A program made the translations under genes and the position numbers. DNA of 64,000 nucleotides from Nymphaea colorata (Eukaryota > Streptophyta > Magnoliopsida > Nymphaeales > Nymphaeaceae): positions 12,069,672 through 12,133,671 of the forward strand of contig NC_045144.1 in NCBI RefSeq assembly GCF_008831285.2, written 5' to 3'. Below the pieces are notes generated by a model. The model was not told the DNA's origin and made no database searches. It saw only the letters and a list, made by a program, of their open reading frames with translations. Of this stretch, positions 39,076 through 50,460 are shown in pieces. Positions within the stretch are counted from its first letter, which is position 1. Each line of letters starts with the position of its first letter.

Positions 39076-41400
39076 GGACCATTCATCCAAATAGTATATC
39101 ACATCCATGATCCATTTTCCAATACTTTCTTCAGTTTTGGATTTTATTCCAAATCCTTGATCTTCGTCCAAGCTTATGATCTACATACAATTGAATCTGC
39201 ACGCACTCTCACCTTTGTATCAATTCTAAGTGTTTCAGAAATACCACTCAGGATTGGGGGTTTTAACACAAATTCCAAGGCAAGCTTGCACAAAAGGGAG
39301 AATTCCCAAGTAATGCTTAAAAGCTATACCTAAGTGAAAAATGCCTTTGGCCAAAAGTTTTTATTAGACTCTTAAAGTATGTGATAGTGCTTGATCTCGA
39401 GCCATAGTAGTGATTAGTCAAGCTAACTAACTAAGGGTAAAGAGAGTCAAGTTGGGGTTATGGTCTATATCAGGTTTGGTTTGCAGGCGGCTGCCTCTCA
39501 GGTATTTCACTTTTCCCTCCTTTTTTTTAGTCTTTTGCTTTTTTTTTTACTTACTTAGTAGCAGATTTTAGCTAAATTTTTGCTTTCTTAGTAGCATGTC
39601 CAAGTTAAACTGTTGCTTTCTTGGTAGCATATTTTAGATAAATTTTGTTTTCTTAGTGTCATGTTTTAGGCAATTTCTTACTTTCCTATGCATGCTTAGG
39701 AAATTTTTCTTTCTTTCTTTCATAAGAATAACTTAGGATTTGATATTACAATTTAGAGACATTTCTAGCCATTTCCCTCTTTTATTTTTGTAGCTGGATT
39801 TTTTTTGTAGAATATGTAAGTTGCATTGAGCAATTGGTGTTGTATCATGGACCTTTTGTGTAGGTGGTTAATATTTGCTAGTGCCATGACAAAAATGGTT
39901 AATGATAAGCATCTGAAAATTTTGGCCATCCTTAGACTAATGTAGATTCTCCTGCATGTAGTTTTGCAGTTAAAATATATAATTTGCTGTTTATATGTTA
40001 AATTTTAATCTTACATGAAGACCTTAATAAAATGCAGTTGTTATATGTACTCGCCTCTGTTTCTTTATGTGGGATTTTGAGAGACCAAACCCAACCTATT
40101 TGAATGAGGTCTGACCATTTGTTGCACCTTTACCAAAGGTAATCAAACTGAGGACTAGACTAGATGTTTCATTTAGACTAAATGTTTCATCCCTAAGTCT
40201 AATGTCAAGAAAACAAATGTGTCCTAATTTTTGAAATCGTTCTTGTCTTAAATCGAAGTGGATTTTAGAAATGGATTGATGAACAAGAAAAATTGGATCT
40301 GATGTTTGTTCATATTTGGATGATCATATATCCATGCAAATTGATATCCTAATATAATATGATGCATATAGAACTAAATCATGTGGACTTTGGAATCCAG
40401 TCTCTACAATAGACTTATGTGTAGAACGTGGATCTATCAAAGGAAAATTGGATCCAACTCCAAAAAATTGTAACCATGATCTGAAATATTTCTGATAATT
40501 CATGTTCTAAACTTGAAACAGGAGTTACTTTTTTTGTAAACTAGAATTGATGTCCGTGGTTCATGATTCAAACTTCAAGTTTTGAAGTTCAACAAATTCT
40601 GATCTTATGTCTACAATTTCATCTTCTAAGTCGTGAAATAGACTCGAATTATGATATGAAATCCTTGAATCTTAATTCCATGCTACAAGAGACAAACTAA
40701 CTTTTAGGGTTTAATATTCATTGTTCAAAATCCACAGTTCAATATCCATGATCCAAAATCTAAAATTTAATATTCAAAATTTGAGATCTAAAGTCTAAGA
40801 TCCAAAATCCATGGTTTGAAATCCGAGATCCAAGATCCAAATTTGAAAGCTGAAATTCAATATTATTCAAATACGCTTTGGTTCGAGATCATAGTTGAGA
40901 TCAACTAGGGTTTATAATAAACTCTGATATCCTTTTGAACCAAGGTCTAATATTTAAATGGCTCAAGGATAGGCTAGTCAAAGGGGGTAGGTTTGATGGT
41001 TTGACTAGGATGAACCTACTTGAGATGAGCCTAATTAGGATACCTTTGGTCGATCCTAGCTAGAGATTTTGAGAGAATGCATCTCAAAGATATCATGGGT
41101 ATAACGTGAGGTCAGCTCGGTCTATACTGGTTTGAGTTTTGAGTAGTGGGCTCTAAGACCAATAGTCTTGACTAGGTCTTAGAGGACTTAGATTATGTTT
41201 GGACTCCACACGTTCATGATCTAGGGCTTTTCAAATTCTATTGAAAAAAAATCATTTTGAAATAGCTTGAAAAACCTGTGTTCAAAGTGGTTTTGCATGA
41301 AGACTAGACTGAGTCAAGGTGTTCATATGCTAGGGCTAATGCTGCATGGCTGATCTGGTCTAGTTTTAAACACTGGTGCACATGGATGAGAGACGATTTA
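39076..41400. repeat. Retroelement-like DNA with a ~44-bp minisatellite at 39545-39690
   Basis: About three imperfect units of TTGCTTTCTTAGTAGCAT plus TTTTAGCTAAATT occupy 39545-39690, after GGCGGCTGCCTCTCAGGT. From 40700 to 40870 the words ATCCAAAATC and GATCCAAGATCC are reiterated many times. No coding domain. The 39480-39700 wording resembles the reverse complement of 41600-41800, so plus- and minus-oriented members of one family may flank 40 kb. Confidence 0.45.
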
Positions 41401-43620
41401 GGTGCATAATTGCAACACTTTGTGCAATCCATGACTAATGGAAGAATAAAAGGGACATAATCTGTTTGCCTGATTTAAAGGATAAACTAATTAAGCAAAT
41501 AACATGAAATTGAAAGAAAGAAGGAATGAGAGGGGCAGACTTGACTCCTACACCTAGCCTAGAGACATAAATTTAAATTTATTCTAGGAAAATAAATAAA
41601 CTAAACTACAATATTACTAAAAGGAATAAATAAAAACTAGGAAGTAAGCAAGAAATAAATTAAAGTAAGCATGCTAAAAGCAAAAGAAGAACTACAACAT
41701 GCAAAAGAGAAAAGAAAAAGCAAGAAAGACACTAAATTACAAATAAGTAAAGAAAGAAAAGGGAAAAAGAAGTAACGACCTGACAGAACCTGCTCCCACG
41801 ACCTCTGCACTGAGCCTAGTTTAGTCTAGGATGAGTGAAAATGCAACCTGAACCAAGACCTGATAGAACCTGCGCCCACGACCTCTTTGCAATTTTATCC
41901 AAAGTTTTGGACTCTTTAAGTAGATCTTGGATATTGTGGAGAGAGGGAGGTAGAAACCCTTTTTATAGAGGGAGTGGAGGTTGATCTCCTTTGAGGAGAT
42001 TGATACATGACTATTTTTTGGTCATGCCCTCCATTCCAAAACCACAAAACCTTACATGTTATCAATCAAAAAAATATTCGCCGTTGTTAACACCGGTAAA
42101 TTTTCTATTCAATTGCAGAAAGCAATTCCAAAGTCTTACAAAGAGAATTTTACAAAATAACTGTGAAAACTTAAATTATAAATTAACTTTGAAATCTAAA
42201 CACAATTAAGGATCAAATCATGAATTTGACTCATAGCACAAATCACAATGCTGGATTACGAGTCAAAATCCTAACCTAGTACATAATATTGGACCCAAAA
42301 TAGGATTTGAAACCCAAACCCAACTTCAATTGTCATTTCGAATCCAAATCCAATTACAAATCCAATTATGCATTTAAATCCAAAAAAATTGATCCAATTA
42401 GTGATCCAAAACACTAAATGGGACCTACATGTGGACCGTGTGGGCAACGGCCCACCCAGGGTGCCACACACCCCCTTTCTCGTCACAATTATCTACTTTC
42501 ATTAAACCTAATCATTTTGATGTAAAATAGCTAAGATAGTTATGAGATTTATGGAGAAGGTGGAGATATTTAGGGCTTTCTCTCTGCATTGAAGGAAAAG
42601 TTTCTTTAATTATATGATGGAACCTAGTTCCAACGGTGGCCCTCATAGCATCTACCAAACCCCTTATTGTATATGGGTTTGACTTAGGCAGACCCAAAAG
42701 TGGTGCCACATCTACTAAGCCCAGTCAAACACGATTTTAGTCCAACTAAACCTAGTCAAACATTACCAGGTTAGTCCCACTGTTCAGTCATTAGACAAAA
42801 ATAGAGCTTGATTGGATCAAACTAACTCTGACTAAGCCAAGTCAATGTGCATTTGAAATTGAGCTTCGTTGAAGCAGAATTAAAGGTTTTCTAAGCTCAA
42901 ATTTGTCAAAATTATCAAAACTAAGTCAAGATCAGCTCACAAACTGGCCTTTGACTTTGGTCAAATGGACAAATTTGACCAAATTTGATGAATTTGTCCT
43001 TTTATATCCAATTTGAATTCCATGTACATCACTCATGCATTTGAACTTGTAAAAATGTACATGACGACTATAAAGCTGAAAATCAGCATCCTAAATCGAA
43101 TTTTGATTTAATCAAATCTATTTTCAATTCAATTTTGGATAAGGATGTCCTTTTCAAATCAAATTTAGCAAGATTTGAAAGTCTTTGCAAACCAAACTGA
43201 ATTGTCATCCATGATTCAGTAGAACCTGGAGCCAAGTCGTTAGGTCAAAACCTAGTAAGCTCAATTTAAAACTCAAACCTAAATCAAGGATACTTTTGTC
43301 AAAATATTGATCAAATTTAGGTGCTTGAAACCTAAAACCTTTGAATTAAACCTAATTTGACAAAGTCTAAGTCATAACTGACTAGACCTAGCTGAGTTCA
43401 CCCAGCTCATGCGTGTAAGCCACGGGTGCTTCGTTGGAAAGTTAAATAGAGATTAAATGGGATTTAATCCTCTTTTATTTGATCAGCAATCCATGGCTCT
43501 TGGATTTGGCCAATGAGAGACAATAGTTCTCTGATCTATTGGCCGAACAAGAGGGCTGGCTGAGGTGGCAGCCACCTCAGCACATTTCATGAAATTTTAA
43601 TTAAAATTTACTCCATCTAT
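41400..43620 (-). mobile_element. Probable minus-oriented LTR fragment
   Basis: In the minus orientation a good TATA box (CTCTATAAAAAGGG, 41959-41972) is followed by a leader rich in pyrimidines and then by AGGTCGTTAC and T-rich DNA, as in the U3-R-U5 layout of a plant LTR. The presumed U3 (42000-43600) is full of reiterated words such as TCAAATTTGG and CCTAGTCAAAC. An 83-bp internal duplication of ACCTGA(C/T)AGAACCTGC with CCCACGACCTCT lies at 41777-41886. No partner LTR or coding region was identified, so limits are approximate. Confidence 0.4.
43559..43581. repeat. 23-bp near-perfect palindrome
   Basis: GCTGAGGTGGC and GCCACCTCAGC form an 11-bp perfect inverted repeat around a single A. 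It would form a stable hairpin in RNA. It lies in the presumed LTR fragment. Confidence 0.9.
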
Positions 43621-43621
43621 T

Positions 43622-44815
43622 TTTATGTGTCTTCATGAAAATGTCAGTTCTTGATCGTTCTCTTCCATTCTCAGTTGCCTATTCATATATCAAAAATCAA
43701 TATTTTATAAAAAAGGATGGACAAGCACAATAGATTGAGCTACATAAAACATTACTCACCACATCTGTAGCTATGTATGCATGCTAAACTTTTAGTACCT
43801 GCAATGTGAGTGAAGCTGTCATGCACAATTTTCTACATTTTTTTTTACTTTGTTTAAGCATTTGAAGATTGACTCAATTATTTATATAATTATACATTTG
43901 TTTCCTATGTAATGTTAATAAGAAAACATATTTTAGCAATAATATCAAGCACATGTACAAAGCTTTGCCGCTTCAGACTCCCAATAGTAAACTATAGCAT
44001 GCTATTGGTCAGGAAGAACTCGTGGAGGGACATCCTTCATACACATATCAAGTGTACAATGTACCTTGTAATAATCTTTTTTAATGTTACATTTCCATTT
44101 TTTCCAATAACTGAAAATATGCATGTGAATCAACCTCAAAGATTTGCTACAACTACAAAAATCCCATACCAGTTATGCAACACAGAAAGCTATTCACTTT
44201 TTAACATGGACAATATCAACCTCCAATAAAATGTATGAAAATGTTTCACTTGTCTGTATTTGAGGGCACATATCATCTTTATATGTATGATGCATCTTTT
44301 TCCAATTCATGTAAGTGATGGGTGCAGTCTTTTTATCTCATGCCAACCCTCCCAAACAAGTTTTCAAATCTTTAGTATATTTTCCTACGAGTTTCCCAAC
44401 CTATTGAACTCTAATAGTATTTTTTTTATCATGTTCTCCCTGTGCTATACACAAATCTCGAGTGGGCCCTTACCTCTTCACTTTCTCTATCATTCAATTG
44501 GAATAAATTAAGTAAAAGAAATGCAACTATTTCATGGTAAATATTAAATTTTGTCTAAATACTTGATGTAAATCGCTCTGTTTGTATGAGACATCTACAA
44601 AACAATTAATTAGTGTAAGAAATTTAATGTATGAAAAAATGTTTTTCTAATTAGTAAGAAAAACCTAAAATTGAGATTTATATGGCACGAACTACCATGT
44701 TCAAGTTCATCTACTTCCTTGTAATTGTACTTGATGCATGTCAACTATTACTCTAATCATATATGTTCTATCCCAACTTGTATTGTCACTATGGTCATCT
44801 AAGATATTGGTTTTG
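43622..44815. other. AT-rich flank of the CACTA remnant
   Basis: No family-level protein signal was found. Plus-strand frames at 43912-44229 and 44260-44511 look like chance. This should contain the 3' subterminal region and terminal repeat of the CACTA element, but no CACTA-type terminus was recognised. Confidence 0.4.
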
Positions 44816-44819
44816 TTTA

Positions 44820-47690
44820 CAACATTATCCCAACATGTCTCAATATCATCTACATAAATAGATTCAAACCAGTCTTACTTAATAGGATCATGTATATAAA
44901 ACACTTGTTGTGCTTGACTTGCTAATATGAAAGGTTCATCTTTCATACATGTACGGCAATAATTGAAAAGTGTAATTTCAAATTCATTTACTTTGAAACC
45001 TCTTTCTTGTTGACTAAGAACGTCAAGAAAAACACATTTGAATAATACAAACTTGAGATCACTATAGTACATCACTTCAATTATGTTTGTCAAAACACCA
45101 TAATATGTTATATTTGTTTCAACTGGATTTCTGTCCTTTCCCCTTGAGAAACATGATGTTATAGCATTTATTGTAATTTGAAAATCTTTTTGGTGTAGAC
45201 GTTCAATTTCAAGAGGAGATTTTTTTATGTTGCATACTTAATATTTGAAGATGTATTATACATATCCAATTAATATATGTCACCAAAATGTAAAATACAA
45301 TAATAGTAAAATATACTTGAAAAATAAATATCTTACTGAAGATATCATGAAATGGATGGCCTATTTAACAATACATATTGATGTACTTGTTGTTAGGTAT
45401 TCTTATCCAATGAAAATACTTCAATTTTCCCAAAGATTTGACCATCTTCATTCCTTCATGGATAATTGTATCTAGTTTCAAATCCACGTAAATATAGTGA
45501 ACAAAATGTAATACATTCTTTTGATAAATAAACTTTTGTGATCGAAGCTTCGGGATTACATTTATTTTGTACATATGCTTTCAGTTTGCACAAATACCTA
45601 CAAAATATTGAACATGAATTAAAAAAAAAACCACAAAACATAATAACATAGTCTCATGTTATAAGATGAAAAGTGTACCTTTCAATGGGATATATCCACT
45701 TATACTAAACTGGACTGCCTAAGGCCGCTTTTTCCGCTAAATGACTAGGCAAATTCATACTAACTTCAAAGAACAATTGTGGAAAAATCATCTCCAAATG
45801 ACATAGTGTTAGAATAATATTTTTTTTCTAACCCTTTCAATTCTTCTTCTCACAAAACTTTAGAACACAATTCTCTAAAGAAACCACAAAACTCAACAAT
45901 TATTAGGCTGACTTTTCTTGGCAATGTTCTACATACCGCTAATGGAAGAATTTAATGCATCAAGGTATGAGAATGATGACTTTTGAGTCCAATCAATTTA
46001 TTTTCTTTCATATGAACAGATCGTGCAATGTTTGCTGCATAACCATCAGGGACCTTTACATATTTTATCACTTTACAGAAGATATCTTTCTGCTTCTTAT
46101 ATAACCAAAAGTATGCAGAAGGAAGACAAACTTACTGGAAGAAGAGGTTGTCTTATAGACATAGCTTGTAAGTGTAGACAAGCATTTAAAATGTCCTTCA
46201 TTTTTCTGTCGATGTTTAATAATGTCCCAATCAAATTGTCACAAATATTCTTTCAATATGCATTATGTCAAGATTATGTCCCAACAAATTATGTTGCCAA
46301 TATGGCAATTCAAAGAAAATGCTCTTTTTCCTCCAATTAAGTGGTAAAGGAGAAGCACAAACTTCAGAAAGCAAATCTGATCTAGAAAGCATTTAAGGAG
46401 CATCTCTAAGTTCTACATTATATCATAAGAAGACTTATCATGACAAAATCTATGATTCCTTGGCAAGAAATGATGACTCGCCATATAACAAAATTTGCGA
46501 TAATTTTTTAGATGAAGAGAAAATGCTTCTTTGTGACATGAAGAACAAGTCAAATAACCTTTTGTACTCCATCCAGACGAATGTGCACATCCTGAAAAAT
46601 CATTGATGGTCCACAAGAATGCTACATACAACTGAAATGTTTCCTTGATGTATCATATGTTTGCATACCATTTTCCCACAATTCTTTCAATTCCTCTATA
46701 AGAGGTTGCAAGTAAACTTCCATATCTTTACTTGAGTAACCAGAAATAAGCAATGAAACCATAATGTTTGGTTGTTTCATGCACATCCATGGTGGCAAGT
46801 TCTATGGTACAAGAACGATTGATCATGTGCTATGAATATAATTCATTGTTCTAAAGGGAAGCGAATGATGGATTTCATTCATCAAAAGAGCTCCATGCTA
46901 ACGAATCTCTAGGATCTCCCCTTACCATGTCATCTCATTAAAGTAGTTGTTCAAACATGTATAACCTTTGAAGCCTTGATATCAGAGGAAAATGCCATAA
47001 TATTTTAGCTGCAACCTTCTCCTTCATTCTTTTCACTGAATCTACACCACATTAAGTTGTTTCATCTTCATTTACTTTCCACCTTGATCTGCACAAAAAA
47101 CACAAACTTATTTTTCAACTAAATCTTTTCAATATAAGATACAATTACTAGCACATGCATCAATCTTGTCATAGCTGAGACCAAGTTGTGCAATGGTTTT
47201 CTTCGTCTCATAATAAAACTTTGGCAATGTTTCACCTTTAGGTAATGCTTCCTTAAGCAATTCCAGTAACATGTTTAGACTTGTTGCTCAACCCATTGAG
47301 ACACTTTATATGAAAAAACCATATAAGAAATGGCAATTTGCTAAATTTTGTGCAACCTATGTACAATTCTAGTGCAGCGTCTTTCAACAACTTGAAAATG
47401 ACTAGAAGTTATCATTATGTTCTTCCATAGGTTCATCTTTTTCATCAGTTACATCAAAATCAACATTAGACATTTGATATACATCATGCAACAATCCATG
47501 CATGCCATCCAAAGTTAGATATAGAATGTTGTTACATGACAAACACTAACATTTGATCTTCAAATCAATGACAACATTATTGGCAATGACAAACTCAATG
47601 AATTCGTTTACTCCATCCACATACTCAACACTTGTCTTATTAAATGTACATAAAGTTAGTCATTATTTATGAACCAAGACATTTGACGTT
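44820..47690 (-). pseudogene. CACTA (En/Spm) transposase, TNP2 type, broken
   Basis: Domains follow TNP2 order on the minus strand. An N-terminal transposase-associated block reads EYVDGVNEFIEF (near 47610). MLLELLKEALPKGETLPKF and LGLSYDKIDAC lie at 47270-47150. Transposase_21 is shown by LPPWMCMKQPNI (near 46780), ELWENGMQT, FLWTINDFSG, GWSTKGYLTCSSCHK, FELPYWQHNLLGHNLDIMH (near 46280) and VKVPDGYAANIAR (near 46050). The DUF4218-like part includes FFRELCSKVL and YLSKECITFC (near 45530). DUF4216 is shown by KDEPFILASQAQQVFYIHD (near 44900). Stops and shifts separate the blocks, although they are close to family consensus. The intact enzyme would bind CACTA ends and move the element by cut and paste. 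Confidence 0.93.
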
Positions 47691-48302
47691 CAACTTTTCA
47701 TATGTTACCTTTGCATATGGACCCAACTTTTGCCAGCCATAAATGTAACAAATGTCAATACAAGAATTCCTTTAAAAAAAATCAATAAAAAATAATATTA
47801 GTTTAAATATAAATTTTACATAACAAGTCTAAAGCCATGACACATAAGAAATGAATTTGAAAAATTAGAAGACGAGAGGAACTGGAAAGCTTTTTGACCC
47901 TTATAGTCATCATCGTGAAGCATGTGTGGGATAGAAATGGGATCGAGGCCACAGGTTTTAGGGTGGAGCTTCCAACCGCTCCATCCCTCTTTTTTCTTTT
48001 CTTTTAAGGGGAAATATGGTATAAATGAATTGATGCAACCTCCCTAGGCATCAAATGGGGAGTCCGATGGAGGTACCATTAATTAAAATTTTACCTATTT
48101 CTTATTGCATATATAGCCAGGTTTAACTAAACAAATGAGGGAACTGCAGGTGAGGGGTTCGACCAATCAGCCCCATTAGTGTAACATCTGTCGTTTTCAA
48201 GGTTTTGGGTGGATCTAGATTAGGGTCCAGATCCAGACCCATGTTGACACCCACGTGAAGAGAGTGGGGGGACTCTCACCCTCTCTCATTTAGCACTGCA
48301 CA
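47691..48302. other. Gene-free flank with a short dispersed-repeat signature
   Basis: No coding signal. Bases 48200-48260 carry GGTGGATCTAGATTAGGGTC and TCCAGATCCAGACCC followed by GTTGACACCCACGTG, a wording like the repeat at 12960-13350 that probably marks the end of a non-coding element. Confidence 0.35.
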
Positions 48303-48420
48303 TGAGCCGAGTCAAGCTCGAACTCGAGTCGAGCTCCCAAACACAAGCTCGAGCTCGACTCGCTTAACTCGCGTAACTCGTTTAGTTTAGTTGTGAACTT
48401 CTTTTAGTGTTAACTTGTTT
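48303..48420. repeat. CGAGCTCGACTCG-rich cluster, left
   Basis: Overlapping copies of GAGTCGAGCTC, CTCGAACTCGAG and CTCGAGCTCGACTCG lie in both orientations, followed by AACTCG(T/C)-type words. A similar cluster lies at 55300-55420. Such short inverted words are typical of subterminal repeats of plant DNA transposons. Confidence 0.8.
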
Positions 48421-48811
48421 AACTTGTTTAGGTGTAATTTAACTGGTTAACTCATTTAACAAAATTTATGGCAATAAGTGTAGACAATACATGTAAACAC
48501 TTGGTGAAACAATGTAATTTATATAAATGCATTCACTTGAGAGATGCATGTAGCAACTAAGAGTTAATAATATAAGTACAAGTAGGTTGTACCATTTATA
48601 TGGAAATAGAGGAGGCCTTGACATGACATAGCCAAGACTGCAAACAGATTCAGACATGGTTGGCTAAGTAAAACTCTCCATACACTATTGGAGGCTTTGA
48701 CATGGATTTTGATAGGCCAAACAACAAGATTACAAAGATGCTTTAGACATCTTTGAAAACTTTGAGCCACTGTGCATAGAGCTCGATTCTTCAATATGAA
48801 GCTTCTTGGCA

Positions 48812-49757
48812 TTAGTCCTTGTTGATAGTCCATTGGAAAAGAATGCAAGATACTGATAGCTGAAAATCCACATCACTGGCATATTTTGTTCCAGATTTGT
48901 TAGCTTTTGCTACTTTGGCTTTATTTTCAGCAAGCTGCCTTTGTCTGCTGCATGCAGTTGATGACATAAATCGAGGGACAGAAACAGAACCATTTCTAGT
49001 TATGGATTTAGCAGAAGCTTTAGGACTCTCAAAAAGTTCTCTAGGAACAGATAGGGGACATGTTGGAGACCCTGTTCGAACTTCATTACCATTTGACAGT
49101 GACAATATCCTTTTCTTTTCTTCCAGTTTGCTTTCAATGCTTTGGATATGGTCTCTTGTCACTTGGCAATCTTTCTTTGCGCTTCTCATCTCCTGATCAA
49201 GTTCTGCAGTCTTCATTTGCCTCAAATTTTTTAACTCCTGAGAGAAACGAAAACCTGTTTGTCTAAGGACCATAAGTTATATAATGGCAGAAAAAACAAG
49301 AGTTATTTGATCTTCGTACAACAGAAAAAATGGTGATCAAAGAAAAGTTATCCCTATAATCACCTCAGGGTATTCCTTGTGGCACTCTATGCTCCTTGCC
49401 CTCTACCTGAAATTCATAGAACATATGGTCTCATTGATGTCATCTTCCGTTGGGCTTATATGAATGACCATGAGAGCCTTTGAATCCAGTCCTACATCCA
49501 AAACACTTTCGTGACAATGGTGAACTCGTGAAAGCAAAAAACAGGCTAATGAAACCCCACTAAAATACTAAGTGAATCTTTAAGGACTTGAGTCAGCTTT
49601 CTGTTCCTGCATATGGTAAAAAAAAATTAGTGAAAAACATCATATACATGTAAATGAACTGTAATATCAACAAAATATTATTAAGTCTAAATTGAAGACT
49701 ATAATTACAACAAATGGGAGATAAATATGCCAAAGAAATTTACCTATATGGAACATG
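48812..49757 (-). pseudogene. Kinesin (probably KIN-14) 3' exons, truncated and stop-containing
   Basis: Four minus-strand exon segments carry the end of a kinesin motor and its tail. An exon ends HVPYR (49757-49744, donor G|GTAAAT). Exon 49606-49569 reads NRKLTQVLKDSL. Exon 49491-49364 reads SKALMVIHISPTEDDINET, CSMNF, then RARSIE. Exon 49237-48812 follows the acceptor TTTCTCTCAG, with a coiled-coil-like ELDQEMRSAKK.. segment and a basic tail (VPRFMSS, RQRQLAENKAKVAKA). Joined, the splice sites keep phase. The motor breaks once, at an in-frame TAG (49405-49403) between MNFR and RARSIE. The rest of the motor (P-loop, switch I, switch II) is missing upstream, where an ATP-citrate lyase snippet and a hAT element lie. 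The tail resembles plant minus-end KIN-14 proteins; the subfamily is tentative. Confidence 0.82.
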
Positions 49758-49981
49758 AAAAATTGAAATAAGGTTTCTTTTCTTGTTCTTGGCCAGCACA
49801 ACTACACCCTTACACCTGAATTTCCCACAATGATATCAGCATGAGAATCCCACTGCCAAATTACTCCACATCAAACCAGATTCAAACCATGTCTAGATTT
49901 GAGAGTTCTTAGAACTCAGAAGAAGACCAATTCCTACTAGATATTTGATCATTGCACATCTGCCTAACCTTCTCCCTTAGG

Positions 49982-50053
49982 AACATCAATGAAATTAGTA
50001 ATGCCACCTCCAATTATAAGAGCCCATTTATGTCCATCAGGATCAGCAGTTAT
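49982..50053 (-). pseudogene. ACLA: ATP-citrate lyase subunit A exon snippet
   Basis: Minus-strand translation gives TADPDGHKWALIIGGG followed by ITNFIDV. This matches the plant ACLA segment with the glycine-rich GGGIANFTDV motif of the citrate/CoA-binding part of ATP-citrate lyase, which makes cytosolic acetyl-CoA. Similarity stops abruptly after FIDV and just before TADPDG, giving only about 24 codons. It lies 0.2 kb upstream of the kinesin exons on the same strand. No neighbouring ACLA exon is visible, so it looks like a captured or stranded fragment. Confidence 0.72.
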
Positions 50054-50460
50054 CCCATCATGCCATTGAGCCTAACTGCCTAAGACAAAAAAAATTTATG
50101 TAATATACTGATATTCTGTCACTTGAAACTTACAGTATCTACATATCAAAATAAAAATGTTAGCATAAAAAAATCAATATTGACTATGTTCCAAAGAAAT
50201 TCAGCTGATAATGTTGTTATCAAGGTAAAGTCAAGCATCTAAGAACAAAACAACTTTCGAACTTAGAACAATACCTGATATTTTGTTATTTTGTTACAGC
50301 ATAATATGTTTGAAATGATGTTCAATCATGTCATGTTATGTCATCTTCAGCAGTACCCTACAAAAAAACCAACAATAATTGATCAATAAACAACTTCTAT
50401 GACATATATGCACAAATAAACATGATAAACTTTGATAAACATACACTTTAGTACTTGCCT
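50054..50460. other. Gene-free stretch beside the hAT 3' end
   Basis: AT-rich, no coding signal. It should contain the 3' terminal repeat of the hAT element at 50461-52565, but no terminal inverted repeat was recognised. Confidence 0.4.
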
